Positions 7,122 through 13,026 of a stretch of DNA of 14,396 nucleotides are shown in pieces (within the stretch, counting starts at the first letter, position 1; every line of letters begins with the position of its first letter). Made by a program: the position numbers and the translations under genes. The stretch covers positions 1 through 14,396 of the forward strand of contig JAGHSP010000231.1 in assembly GCA_018065815.1 (NCBI GenBank), written 5' to 3'. The notes beneath the pieces are model-generated. The model was not told the DNA's origin. It worked only from the letters and a program-made list of their open reading frames with translations, and made no database searches. The stretch is from Candidatus Sodaliphilus limicaballi (GTDB lineage Bacteria > Bacteroidota > Bacteroidia > Bacteroidales > Muribaculaceae).

Positions 7122-9398
7122 TCAGTACACAAACGCTCGCATAGTTGGGGCTGTGCGGGTTTTAGCGGGGAGGATGTCGAGGCCGGTGATTGTGGTCTTC
7201 TCGCCTAGGTCGATGACGATGAGGTGAGGAGCTGTGGCACCGGGCTCTACCGTCCACCAGGTGCTCTCTTGCATGTCGAACGCCTTGTCGAGGGTGTGGT
7301 TGCCGCTCAATAGTTCGCTGTCGGCATAGTGTGCCACCCAGTTCTCGCGCGGCAGGCGATGGTTGTCGCCGCCCAGCAGATAGAGCTCGGACAGCGCTGC
7401 CTCGTCACTGCCGGTGAACTCTATCGCAAGATATCGTCCTGTGACGGGTGTCATGAAACCAAACTTCTGCCAGTCGTGCCCTTCAAGATTGATAGAGCGC
7501 ACGGGCGTTGCCGAGTTGAGATCGGGACGGTTGCTGGGCAGATTGTGACGGGGGCTCTTGGGCAGTTGCAGCATGTCGAGCTCGGGCTTGTCTTGCCCCC
7601 ACACGACGGCTTGCCTGGGGCCCTCCACGTCATAGATCATTATCTCGTTCTCGCCCTTGCGCAGCCAGCAGCCGGGCATGTAGAGCGTCTGCTGCGGACC
7701 GATACTCCAGTAACGTCCCAGGGCATGGCCGTTGACATAGATCTGCCCTTTGCCCCAGTGCTGCAAGTTGAGGAACGTGTCGCCCACCTTGTTGAGCTTG
7801 AACTTGCCCACATAGAGACCTGCACCTTCTTGCGGCAGAGTAGTCGTCTGGGGGCAAGTGGAGATATGGCCGTAGGCATCGGGGATAGTGGCTATTTCCC
7901 AGTTCTTGAGGTCGATGGTCACGTCGTTGCCTGCCATTTGGCACTGCACGGTGACGTTCTGGGTAATACCCTTGTAGTCCTTGATAGCACGGCCAAAGTT
8001 GATGCGGCCCATTGCCTCCACCACAAGGCGCAGGGTGTCGCCACGGTTCACGAAGGGCAGTTCGATGCTGCGCTCGTTCATTACACGGTTGATGCTGCCC
8101 GCCTTCTTGTGGTTGATATATACTTGCACATAGTCGTGCGGCTCGTTGACGGTGAGTGTGGCACCCGGGCGCAGCATGGGCATCTGGGTCGAATAGATTG
8201 CTTTGCCCCACCCCATGTCCATATCCTCAAAGGTGATGATGTCATGGCTGGTGAACGTGGTGTCAACTAGGCCGTCGAGCGCCACGGCACGGGTGAGTTT
8301 TATCTCGGGGACGGTGATCGTGGGCATGGGAGCCTTGGGCACGTCGGGGAGCTTGGTGTCGCTGTACTTCTGCAAGGTGCTTCGCAACAGCCTGTATTTC
8401 TCGGTGGGCTGACCCTGCTCGTTGATGGGCGCGTCGTAGTCATAGCTGGTGACGTCGGGCGCAAAGCCGGGACTGTTAGCACCTGCCCAGTGGCCGAACG
8501 ATGTGCCGCCGTGGGTCATGTAGAGCGAGAAACTGATGCCGCGACGCAGCATCTGGTCGATGCCATCGACCATGTCGGCAGCCGGGCGGGTCTCGTGGCG
8601 GGCTCCCCACTTGTCGAACCATCCGCTCCAGAACTCCGAGCACATGAGCGGTGTATTGGGGCGCAACTGCTGCAACCGGGCAAACTGCTCGTCGATGTTG
8701 CTGCCGGTGCCGAAGTTCATGGTCCACACCAGATCGTCGAGGCCGTTGAGGGTGAAATTGCTCGACCAGTCGCACTGGAACAGTGTGAGGTTGCGACCAT
8801 ATAAACTGCGTAAAGCATCGCGTATCTCACCCACGTACTCCTTGTCCTCGCCGTAAGAGCCATACTCGTTCTCGACCTGCATCATGATGATGGGGCCGCC
8901 GTTGGCAATAGTGAGCGGTGCCAATTGCTCGGCTACTTTGCCTTCAAACACACTGACGCGCTCCATGAAATATGGGTCGCGCTCGCGCAGGCGTATATCT
9001 TTCTTCTTTATCAGCCACCAGGGCAGCCCGCCCATCTCCCACTCGGCACACACATAGGGGCCGGGACGCACGATGACATACATGCCATGCTTCTGCGCCA
9101 GGCGGCAGAACTCGGCTATGTCGTTGTTGCCGGTGAAGTCAAACTTTCCTTCCTCGGGCTCGTGGATGTTCCAGAACACATACAGGCACAGCGTGTTCAT
9201 GCCCAACGCCTTGCACATCTTGATGCGGTGTTCCCAGTAGGGACGCGGGATGCGGGGATAGTGCACCTCGGCAGCCTTGATGACAAAAGGCTCGCCATTG
9301 AGAAGGAATTTCTTGTCGCCAGCAGTGAACGAGCCAGCTTGCATTGCACTGCATGCGAGCATTATGGCTAATGCGGATAGGATAATTCTTTTTATCAT
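7122..9398 (-). CDS. Exported beta-galactosidase, glycoside hydrolase family 35
   Basis: Retaining exo-beta-galactosidase acting on galactose-ended glycans, probably in the periplasm or at the cell surface. The 758-residue protein has a signal peptide (1-21) and a GH35 TIM barrel (about 25-345). QVENEYGSYG at 174-183 supplies the acid/base Glu178, and CSEFWSGWFDKWG from 253 supplies the nucleophile Glu255. Jelly-roll domains follow (about 400-610). The end (about 635-758) resembles discoidin-like pieces: GRYLAIEF...LSELYLLG, then TLDKAFDMQESTWWT...LIVIDLG..TTITGLDILP, stopping abruptly at AFVY. It starts 10 bases after the GH43-like stop, so the two form an operon. LAC at 14-16 might be a lipobox but fits poorly. 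The natural substrate is unknown. Confidence 0.95.
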   Translation of the reverse strand: MIKRIILSALAIMLACSAMQAGSFTAGDKKFLLNGEPFVIKAAEVHYPRIPRPYWEHRIKMCKALGMNTLCLYVFWNIHEPEEGKFDFTGNNDIAEFCRLAQKHGMYVIVRPGPYVCAEWEMGGLPWWLIKKKDIRLRERDPYFMERVSVFEGKVAEQLAPLTIANGGPIIMMQVENEYGSYGEDKEYVGEIRDALRSLYGRNLTLFQCDWSSNFTLNGLDDLVWTMNFGTGSNIDEQFARLQQLRPNTPLMCSEFWSGWFDKWGARHETRPAADMVDGIDQMLRRGISFSLYMTHGGTSFGHWAGANSPGFAPDVTSYDYDAPINEQGQPTEKYRLLRSTLQKYSDTKLPDVPKAPMPTITVPEIKLTRAVALDGLVDTTFTSHDIITFEDMDMGWGKAIYSTQMPMLRPGATLTVNEPHDYVQVYINHKKAGSINRVMNERSIELPFVNRGDTLRLVVEAMGRINFGRAIKDYKGITQNVTVQCQMAGNDVTIDLKNWEIATIPDAYGHISTCPQTTTLPQEGAGLYVGKFKLNKVGDTFLNLQHWGKGQIYVNGHALGRYWSIGPQQTLYMPGCWLRKGENEIMIYDVEGPRQAVVWGQDKPELDMLQLPKSPRHNLPSNRPDLNSATPVRSINLEGHDWQKFGFMTPVTGRYLAIEFTGSDEAALSELYLLGGDNHRLPRENWVAHYADSELLSGNHTLDKAFDMQESTWWTVEPGATAPHLIVIDLGEKTTITGLDILPAKTRTAPTMRAFVY

Positions 9399-9408
9399 TG
9401 TGTTATTG

Positions 9409-10422
9409 TTATTCGTTGGGTAAATATATTCTCACATCGTGGTTGCGGTCTTTCACGACCAGAGTGCCATCAACCACATCAAGCTCGGCAACCTGAATCA
9501 CCGAGCGGCGCAGGGCGTAGGGAATGTTATCGTTCTCGTCGTGCGGAGCATTAGAGTGCTCGGTGCGCCCCGGATGGGTGAAGTAGAACACCCATGCGCG
9601 GTCACCGCTCACCACCACGTCGCCGTGTGCCCCCGAGGGGCCGTCGTCGCGGCGATTGCTGCGGGTGTCGAGTATGCGCTGCTCTTGCCGTGTCCACTGC
9701 GAGCAGTCGCTCGAATGATACACGCCCATTCCCTGCCACTCATCTACCACGAGCCAATAGGTTCCCTTGAAGCAGAACGCTTTGGCTCCCTCGTGGGGTC
9801 GCTCGCTCACGGCGGCATCGTCGCAACCGCGCCAGTTGAAGAGGTCGCGGCTGTCGGCATAATAAGACTTACTGTCGTGCTTGAACCACATGCGCCATGT
9901 GCCATCGGGCATCCGCAGCAACGTGGGGTCGATGACACCGCCTTGTGGCAACTTGACGGGTCCCTCGAGGTGCCACTGCCACAGGTCGGGGCTTGTGTAA
10001 TGGAGCAACTGCGAACCTCCGCCCCAGTGGTTGCGCACGCCCTCGATGAACACCACAAACATGTGGTAAGTGCCGTTGTGATAGACCACATCGGGCGCCC
10101 AGTAGGTATTGTGGCCAGGCTGCACATTGATGGCAGCAGTGCCACGATACACCCATGTGGCGCCGTTGTCGTCGCTCGACGCCATGCCTATGGCGTTGCC
10201 ATAGCAATAGGCCACGTCGCACGTCTCGCTATTGGCACGGCGTTGGGTGTAGAACATGTACCACTTGTGGTCATTGCGGTTGTATATAACGCAAGGGTCG
10301 GCAGCGCCGTCGGTAACCGGGTCACGGAAAAGCGGAGCCGGTGCATTGCGGTCACCAGCCGCCAGCTGCATAGCAAAGCATGCAAGCAAGATTGCAGTAA
10401 TTAATCTAGTCAGGTTTTTCAT
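9409..10422 (-). CDS. Exported five-bladed-propeller glycosidase, GH43-like (GH43/GH117/GH32 superfamily)
   Basis: A 337-residue exported glycosidase-like protein. After a signal peptide (1-22) comes a beta-propeller with repeated W/Y-rich strands such as KWYMFYTQ and YHMFVVF. Candidate catalytic acids in superfamily order are Asp42 (ADPCVIY), Asp165 (GVIDPTLLRM) and Glu211 (PHEGAKAF). GH43 enzymes often release arabinose, xylose or galactose, but the family assignment here rests on the fold pattern only and GH117 is possible. The ATG at 10420-10422 is chosen: an upstream in-frame TTG (10458) coincides with the -33 box, and the ATG sits five bases after the -7 box, predicting an almost leaderless mRNA. 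Pairing with GH35 suggests joint attack on a galactose-containing side chain. Confidence 0.85.
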   Translation of the reverse strand: MKNLTRLITAILLACFAMQLAAGDRNAPAPLFRDPVTDGAADPCVIYNRNDHKWYMFYTQRRANSETCDVAYCYGNAIGMASSDDNGATWVYRGTAAINVQPGHNTYWAPDVVYHNGTYHMFVVFIEGVRNHWGGGSQLLHYTSPDLWQWHLEGPVKLPQGGVIDPTLLRMPDGTWRMWFKHDSKSYYADSRDLFNWRGCDDAAVSERPHEGAKAFCFKGTYWLVVDEWQGMGVYHSSDCSQWTRQEQRILDTRSNRRDDGPSGAHGDVVVSGDRAWVFYFTHPGRTEHSNAPHDENDNIPYALRRSVIQVAELDVVDGTLVVKDRNHDVRIYLPNE

Positions 10423-10427
10423 AGTTA

Positions 10428-10458
10428 CAAAGGTAATAAAAATTGCGCTACCACTCAA
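10428..10458 (-). promoter_or_regulatory. Promoter of the GH43-GH35 operon
   Basis: On the minus strand TTG (10458-10456), a 20-base spacer and TACCTTTG (10435-10428) match the Bacteroidetes -33/-7 pattern exactly. TAACT then separates the box from the ATG, so little or no 5' leader is expected. Confidence 0.8.
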
Positions 10459-10479
10459 TCATATATAGTGATTTTTTAG

Positions 10480-10487
10480 TAATTTTG
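10480..10487 (+). promoter_or_regulatory. Candidate -7 box of the four-helix/zinc-finger gene
   Basis: TAATTTTG fits TAnnTTTG and would start transcription near 10492, about 83 bases before the ATG. No -33 TTG is evident. The promoter is divergent to that of the glycosidase operon. Confidence 0.5.
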
Positions 10488-10504
10488 CGGTAGAATTTAT
10501 TGAG

Positions 10505-10530
10505 AACTCGAAATATCGATTATTCGAGTT
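10505..10530. promoter_or_regulatory. Palindrome in the leader of the four-helix/zinc-finger gene
   Basis: AACTCGAA (10505-10512) and TTCGAGTT (10523-10530) form a perfect 8-bp inverted repeat around a 10-base centre that contains ATCGAT. A further TTCGAG half-site lies at 10539-10544. It is a candidate operator or leader hairpin; the TTTT after the right arm also allows attenuation. Confidence 0.5.
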
Positions 10531-10574
10531 TTAGACAATTCGAGAAAATAAATTTTATAACCATTTTATCCGTT

Positions 10575-11324
10575 ATGATTAAAATCCATTCTGTCAACGG
10601 CTACATGTCACTGCTTTCATGGCGCCTCGGCAATATCTTGCAGCTTGCCACGCAGAGTTTCTGCAAGCGCTTTGTTGACTACAAGATAGACCCCTGCGGC
10701 AGGCTACGCGACCAGATGGAGATGGCGGCGCGCACTGTTCCCGCCAATATCGCAGAGGGCTCGTCACGTCATCAGACAAGCTACGAAACCGAGTTGAGGC
10801 TGCTTGATGTGGCTCGTGCCAGTGTCAGCGAGCTGGAAGGAGATTATTTAAACTGGCTCATGCGCCATGGCTCCACAATGTGGCACACCAGCGACGCACG
10901 GCATGTCGAGGTGCGCAACTTCCAGTTTCGCGATGCTCCTTCACTCTCTCAGGATTACATGGCTGAAATCAGCGAGTACATCCTTGCCGAATACACCCGC
11001 TTTGCAACCCTGCTTCGCACCGATGATTCCATACACTCGGCATGTGTGATAATGGTGCTATGCGAACGCGTGAAGCAATTAATCACCGCCCAAATCAACA
11101 AACGACTTGGAGATTTCAAAGAAGAAGGCGGTTTCACCGAGAACATGACGCAAGAACGCCTCGCTTCTATAAAAGAGAAAGCAAATACCAATGGTGCGCC
11201 CCTCTGTCCCAAATGCGGATCTCCAATGCGCCAGCGAACCATCAAGAAGGTAACGCACCAAGGCGAGCAATTCTGGGGATGTACCGACTACCCAAAATGC
11301 GACGGCACAAGACGGATGCAATAA
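10575..11324 (+). CDS. Four-helix-bundle suffix-domain protein with topoisomerase-type C4 zinc finger
   Basis: Function not established. The 249 residues join two recognisable parts. Residues about 10-175 are a four-helix bundle related to the 23S rRNA intervening-sequence (S23/IVS) protein family, with its signature RTVPANIAEGSSR at 53-65 and a helix ending ELEGDYLNWL. Residues 208-247 form a C4 zinc finger of the topoisomerase I C-terminal type, with Cys211, Cys214, Cys236 and Cys242 in CPKCGSPM and FWGCTDYPKC. The finger suggests nucleic-acid binding. ATG 10575 is chosen since the frame upstream offers only a TTG and encodes unrelated sequence. I recall the same pairing in other Bacteroidales. 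It is followed after 51 bases by the phosphopantetheinyl transferase gene, with a small terminator between. Confidence 0.87.
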   Translation: MIKIHSVNGYMSLLSWRLGNILQLATQSFCKRFVDYKIDPCGRLRDQMEMAARTVPANIAEGSSRHQTSYETELRLLDVARASVSELEGDYLNWLMRHGSTMWHTSDARHVEVRNFQFRDAPSLSQDYMAEISEYILAEYTRFATLLRTDDSIHSACVIMVLCERVKQLITAQINKRLGDFKEEGGFTENMTQERLASIKEKANTNGAPLCPKCGSPMRQRTIKKVTHQGEQFWGCTDYPKCDGTRRMQ

Positions 11325-11336
11325 TAATGAGGTATT

Positions 11337-11360
11337 TCGCAACCTCTATGCGATTTTTTT
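11337..11360 (+). terminator. Small intrinsic terminator between the two plus-strand genes
   Basis: TCGCA (11337-11341) pairs with TGCGA (11349-11353) around a 7-base loop and is followed directly by seven T. An overlapping alternative stem GAGGT/ACCTC (11329-11333 and 11342-11346) competes with it. Confidence 0.55.
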
Positions 11361-11362
11361 GC

Positions 11363-11370
11363 TAAATTTG
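11363..11370 (+). promoter_or_regulatory. Candidate -7 box of the phosphopantetheinyl transferase gene
   Basis: TAAATTTG fits TAnnTTTG and lies exactly five bases before the ATG at 11376, so the transcript would be nearly leaderless. No clear -33 TTG is seen; the terminator T-run lies immediately upstream. Confidence 0.5.
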
Positions 11371-11375
11371 CAGTG

Positions 11376-11987
11376 ATGAAAGTTTATTTACACAACCACC
11401 CGCATGATGTGACCGCCCAGGAACTGGAACGTGACCTCGTTTTGCTGCCCGAGTGGCGTCGCAAGGCTGTGCTTGCCTATAAGTTCCACATCGACCGCGT
11501 GCTCAGCGCCAAGGCTTACTTGCTGCTAGCACAAGCCGTAGATGAAGTGTGGGGCATCACGGACGCACTGCAATTTGACCTGAGCGAGCACGGCAAGCCC
11601 TCGCTGCACGGCCACCCCGAGGTGCACTTCAACATGAGCCACTGCAAGCAAGGGGTGATGTGCGTGGTAGATGAGCATCCAGTGGGATGCGACATCGAGG
11701 GCATAGTGAAGGATGTGAAACTAGACTTGTGCCACTACTGCATGAGCGATGACGAAACCGACCGCATACTTGCTGCCAGCGACCCAAGGGTGGAATTTAC
11801 CCGACTGTGGACCATGAAAGAGGCGGTGCTCAAACTCACCGGCGACGGCCTGAACAAGAGCATGAACGACGTGCTCACCAGCGACCTGATGACCGGCATC
11901 AACGTGCAGTGCACCATAGATATGGAACATGGCTACTGCTACTCAATCGCCACCACAATCTCCCACCGAGGCACAGTGGAAATCTAG
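11376..11987 (+). CDS. 4'-phosphopantetheinyl transferase (Sfp-type)
   Basis: Transfers the 4'-phosphopantetheine arm of coenzyme A to a serine of acyl, peptidyl or aryl carrier proteins; cytosolic. The 203 residues match the Sfp/AcpT architecture of two tandem half-domains. Motifs seen are FNMSHCKQGV at 85-94, VGCDIEGI at 103-110 with metal ligands Asp106 and Glu108, and LWTMKEAVLKLTGDGL at 144-159, the WxxKEAxxK signature with Trp145, Lys148 and Glu149. The ATG at 11376 is preferred over the GTG one codon upstream. No carrier-protein, NRPS or PKS gene is near, so its target may be a general carrier protein or one elsewhere in the genome. Confidence 0.94.
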   Translation: MKVYLHNHPHDVTAQELERDLVLLPEWRRKAVLAYKFHIDRVLSAKAYLLLAQAVDEVWGITDALQFDLSEHGKPSLHGHPEVHFNMSHCKQGVMCVVDEHPVGCDIEGIVKDVKLDLCHYCMSDDETDRILAASDPRVEFTRLWTMKEAVLKLTGDGLNKSMNDVLTSDLMTGINVQCTIDMEHGYCYSIATTISHRGTVEI

Positions 11988-12000
11988 TTTACCAGATTTT
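11980..12000 (+). terminator. Possible weak terminator spanning the stop of the phosphopantetheinyl transferase gene
   Basis: AAATCT (11980-11985) pairs with AGATTT (11994-11999) around an 8-base loop that contains the end of the TAG stop. The tail is only TTTTAG, so strength is doubtful. Confidence 0.35.
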
Positions 12001-12011
12001 AGTGATTCGAT

Positions 12012-12034
12012 ATTCCGTACCTAAAGCACGGAAT
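12012..12034. repeat. Hairpin ATTCCGT/ACGGAAT with loop ACCTAAAGC
   Basis: Perfect 7-bp stem with a 9-base loop. The loop differs by two bases from that of the neighbouring hairpin, suggesting one repeat family. Confidence 0.7.
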
Positions 12035-12054
12035 TTTCCTATCAACACTTTTTA

Positions 12055-12093
12055 CAGCCATTTCGGCGTACCTATGGCACGCCTGCATGGCTG
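12055..12093. repeat. Nested hairpin CAGCCAT/ATGGCTG enclosing GGCGT/ACGCC
   Basis: A perfect outer 7-bp stem (12055-12061 with 12087-12093), a symmetric 3/3 internal loop, and an inner 5-bp stem (12065-12069 with 12079-12083) with loop ACCTATGGC. Inside that loop CC and GG can pair around TAT. Confidence 0.75.
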
Positions 12094-12104
12094 CCTACTA
12101 TATC

Positions 12105-12258
12105 GAGGGTGTGTCAAAATGCGCTTAGGTATGGTAACAATTCTTTTGCCCTTACAGGGCGCATTGATTTACCTCCTGTCACCCAAGGCGTTGCCTTGGG
12201 CTAGTAGCAACATTGCGCTTACAGCGCGCCGCCATTTCGTGCATTTTGACACACCCTC
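12105..12258. mobile_element. MITE-like element, 154 bp, perfect 18-bp terminal inverted repeats
   Basis: GAGGGTGTGTCAAAATGC at 12105-12122 is repeated inverted without mismatch at 12241-12258; the match ends sharply on both sides. ATC flanks both ends (12102-12104 and 12259-12261), compatible with a 3-bp target duplication, though this could be chance. The inside has no coding frame but three triloop hairpins. The ends resemble insertion-sequence termini seen in Bacteroidales, from memory. It was probably moved by a transposase encoded elsewhere. Confidence 0.65.
12148..12227. repeat. Three triloop hairpins inside the MITE-like element
   Basis: GCCCT-TAC-AGGGC (12148-12160), CCCAAGGC-GTT-GCCTTGGG (12182-12200) and GCGCT-TAC-AGCGC (12215-12227) are all perfect stems with 3-base loops. 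Confidence 0.85.
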
Positions 12259-12290
12259 ATCGGACCAGCAGATTTTCCTAGTGGGTAAAT

Positions 12291-12377
12291 GACGACGGAG
12301 TCGTCACATTGCATCGTAACCGGCGGTCGTAGACCGTCGGAACAACGGAGCATATAGTACCGACCTCGAAGGGGTCG
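12291..12377. repeat. Hairpin-linker repeat array, copy A
   Basis: GACGAC-GGA-GTCGTC (12291-12305), a linker containing TGCATCGTAACCG, then CCGGCGGTC-GTA-GACCGTCGG (12320-12340, one G:T pair), then CGACCTC-GAA-GGGGTCG (12361-12377, one G:T pair). The linker and the second and third stems recur at 14241-14376. Confidence 0.85.
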
Positions 12378-12378
12378 C

Positions 12379-12450
12379 ACTTTTATCAGATTTATCACTT
12401 TTATCACTTTTATCAACTTTATCACTTTTATCAACTTTATCACTTTTATC
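12379..12450 (-). repeat. 9-bp minisatellite, 8 copies
   Basis: Eight contiguous units of ACTTTTATC with variants AGATTTATC and AACTTTATC. On the minus strand it is GATAAAAGT, purine-rich, downstream of tRNA-Arg. A minus-strand open frame through it encodes only an Ile-Lys-Val/Leu repeat and is not a gene. Confidence 0.95.
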
Positions 12451-12494
12451 AATCATCGGGGGCTTTTGTGAGCTTTTCTAGGTAGATAACAAGG

Positions 12495-12521
12495 AAAAGC
12501 GGAACCCGTATTGGATTCCGC
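12495..12521 (-). terminator. Terminator of the tRNA-Arg gene
   Basis: On the minus strand GCGGAATCC pairs with GGGTTCCGC (9 bp, one G:T) around AATAC, then TTTTCC. It begins 4 bases after the mature tRNA end. Confidence 0.85.
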
Positions 12522-12525
12522 CTAG

Positions 12526-12599
12526 TGATTCGCACAGGATTCAAACCTGTAACCTTCTGATCCGTAGTCAGATGCTCTATTCAGTTGAGCTAGCGAACC
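12526..12599 (-). tRNA. tRNA-Arg, anticodon ACG
   Basis: The minus strand folds into a complete cloverleaf of 74 nt: acceptor GGTTCGC/GCGAATC (one G:T), D arm GCTC/GAGC, anticodon stem TCTGA/TCAGA with loop CTACGGA (anticodon ACG), five-base variable loop, and T arm ACAGG/CCTGT with loop TTTGAAT. The discriminator is A. CCA is not encoded, so it must be added by the CCA-adding enzyme. A34 is expected to be deaminated to inosine by TadA to read CGU, CGC and CGA codons. It has its own promoter and terminator. Confidence 0.97.
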
Positions 12600-12621
12600 A
12601 TTTATTTCCGTTTTGCGAGTG

Positions 12622-12652
12622 CAAAGTTACGACGTTTTTCCGAATTGACCAA
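12622..12652 (-). promoter_or_regulatory. Promoter of tRNA-Arg
   Basis: Minus strand TTG (12652-12650), 20-base spacer and TAACTTTG (12629-12622) match the Bacteroidetes consensus and place the start about 15 bases before the mature tRNA. Confidence 0.8.
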
Positions 12653-12666
12653 ATATTTTCGCAACT

Positions 12667-12680
12667 TTTTTTCGAAAAAA
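12667..12680. terminator. A/T palindrome TTTTTTCGAAAAAA
   Basis: A 14-base perfect palindrome of T and A runs around CG, downstream of the small membrane-protein gene and upstream of the tRNA promoter. It could end the transcript of the small gene, but with no GC stem that is doubtful. Confidence 0.3.
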
Positions 12681-12717
12681 TTTCATCAAAAATCACTCTC
12701 GCTTATCAATCAACGAA

Positions 12718-12921
12718 TTAGAGCAACCAGGTTGCAACCGCCCATACGCCTAAAATTGCCAAAGCGATGAGAGTGGGACCCACGAGGGTCTTATAATTCA
12801 CGAGATACAGTCCCTGCTTGGGTACATCTACGAGTTCGGCCTTGTGGTCGGCTGTAGCGAGCTGCTTCTCATCAACGGGATTTACGGGTTGTTCTACCTC
12901 TTTATATAAACATGCTTTCAT
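12718..12921 (-). CDS. Small single-pass membrane protein, function unknown
   Basis: I do not recognise this 67-residue protein. Residues 1-40 are polar and charged (EVEQPVNPVDEKQLATADHKAE) and contain one Cys. Residues about 46-67, from LVGPTLIALAILGVWAVATWLL, form one hydrophobic helix ending at the stop, so it looks like a tail-anchored protein with a cytosolic head. It has an ATG at 12919-12921, a plausible TAACTTTG box about 30 bases upstream and reasonable codon use, all of which favour a real gene. It is divergent from the ATP-grasp-like gene, which may share regulation, and lies 66 bases before the tRNA promoter. Confidence 0.65.
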   Translation of the reverse strand: MKACLYKEVEQPVNPVDEKQLATADHKAELVDVPKQGLYLVNYKTLVGPTLIALAILGVWAVATWLL

Positions 12922-12950
12922 TTTCTATGTCGTTTTTTTGTTTAACCGTG

Positions 12951-12958
12951 CAAAGTTA
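12951..12958 (-). promoter_or_regulatory. Candidate -7 box of the small membrane-protein gene
   Basis: TAACTTTG on the minus strand, giving a leader of about 25 bases. No -33 TTG is evident. Confidence 0.55.
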
Positions 12959-12989
12959 GTTATAATTTTCGGGAATAGCGTCATGATTG

Positions 12990-13021
12990 TTGAAAAAACT
13001 GTCGTTTTTTGTGTAACTTTG
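12990..13021 (+). promoter_or_regulatory. Promoter of the ATP-grasp-like gene
   Basis: TTG (12990-12992), a 21-base spacer and TAACTTTG (13014-13021); CAACG then separates the box from ATG 13027, predicting a nearly leaderless mRNA. Confidence 0.75.
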
Positions 13022-13026
13022 CAACG

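Larger units (their letters stand above)
11988..12494. other. Repeat-packed gene-free region
   Basis: No gene is supported. In order it holds two hairpins with similar 9-base loops (12012-12034, 12055-12093), a 154-bp MITE-like element (12105-12258), a hairpin-linker array (12291-12377) and a 9-bp minisatellite (12379-12450), then about 45 unremarkable bases before the tRNA terminator. An open frame here on the minus strand is made of repeat units. Confidence 0.85.

Noticed and set aside
7122..10422. Complete polysaccharide utilisation locus
   Set aside because: No SusC/SusD pair or regulator is in the window; only two hydrolase genes can be supported.
10423..10458. TTG start adding 12 residues to the GH43-like protein
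   Set aside because: The TTG is the -33 element and the signal peptide begins properly at the ATG 10422.
10500..10574. TTG start adding 25 residues to the four-helix protein
   Set aside because: That stretch contains the palindrome and has no family similarity.
12219..12452. Minus-strand open frame of 77 codons with a repeated Ile-Lys-Val/Leu pattern
   Set aside because: Its start half is translated 9-bp tandem repeat and the rest crosses the hairpin array and the MITE-like right end; no start signal or family resemblance.
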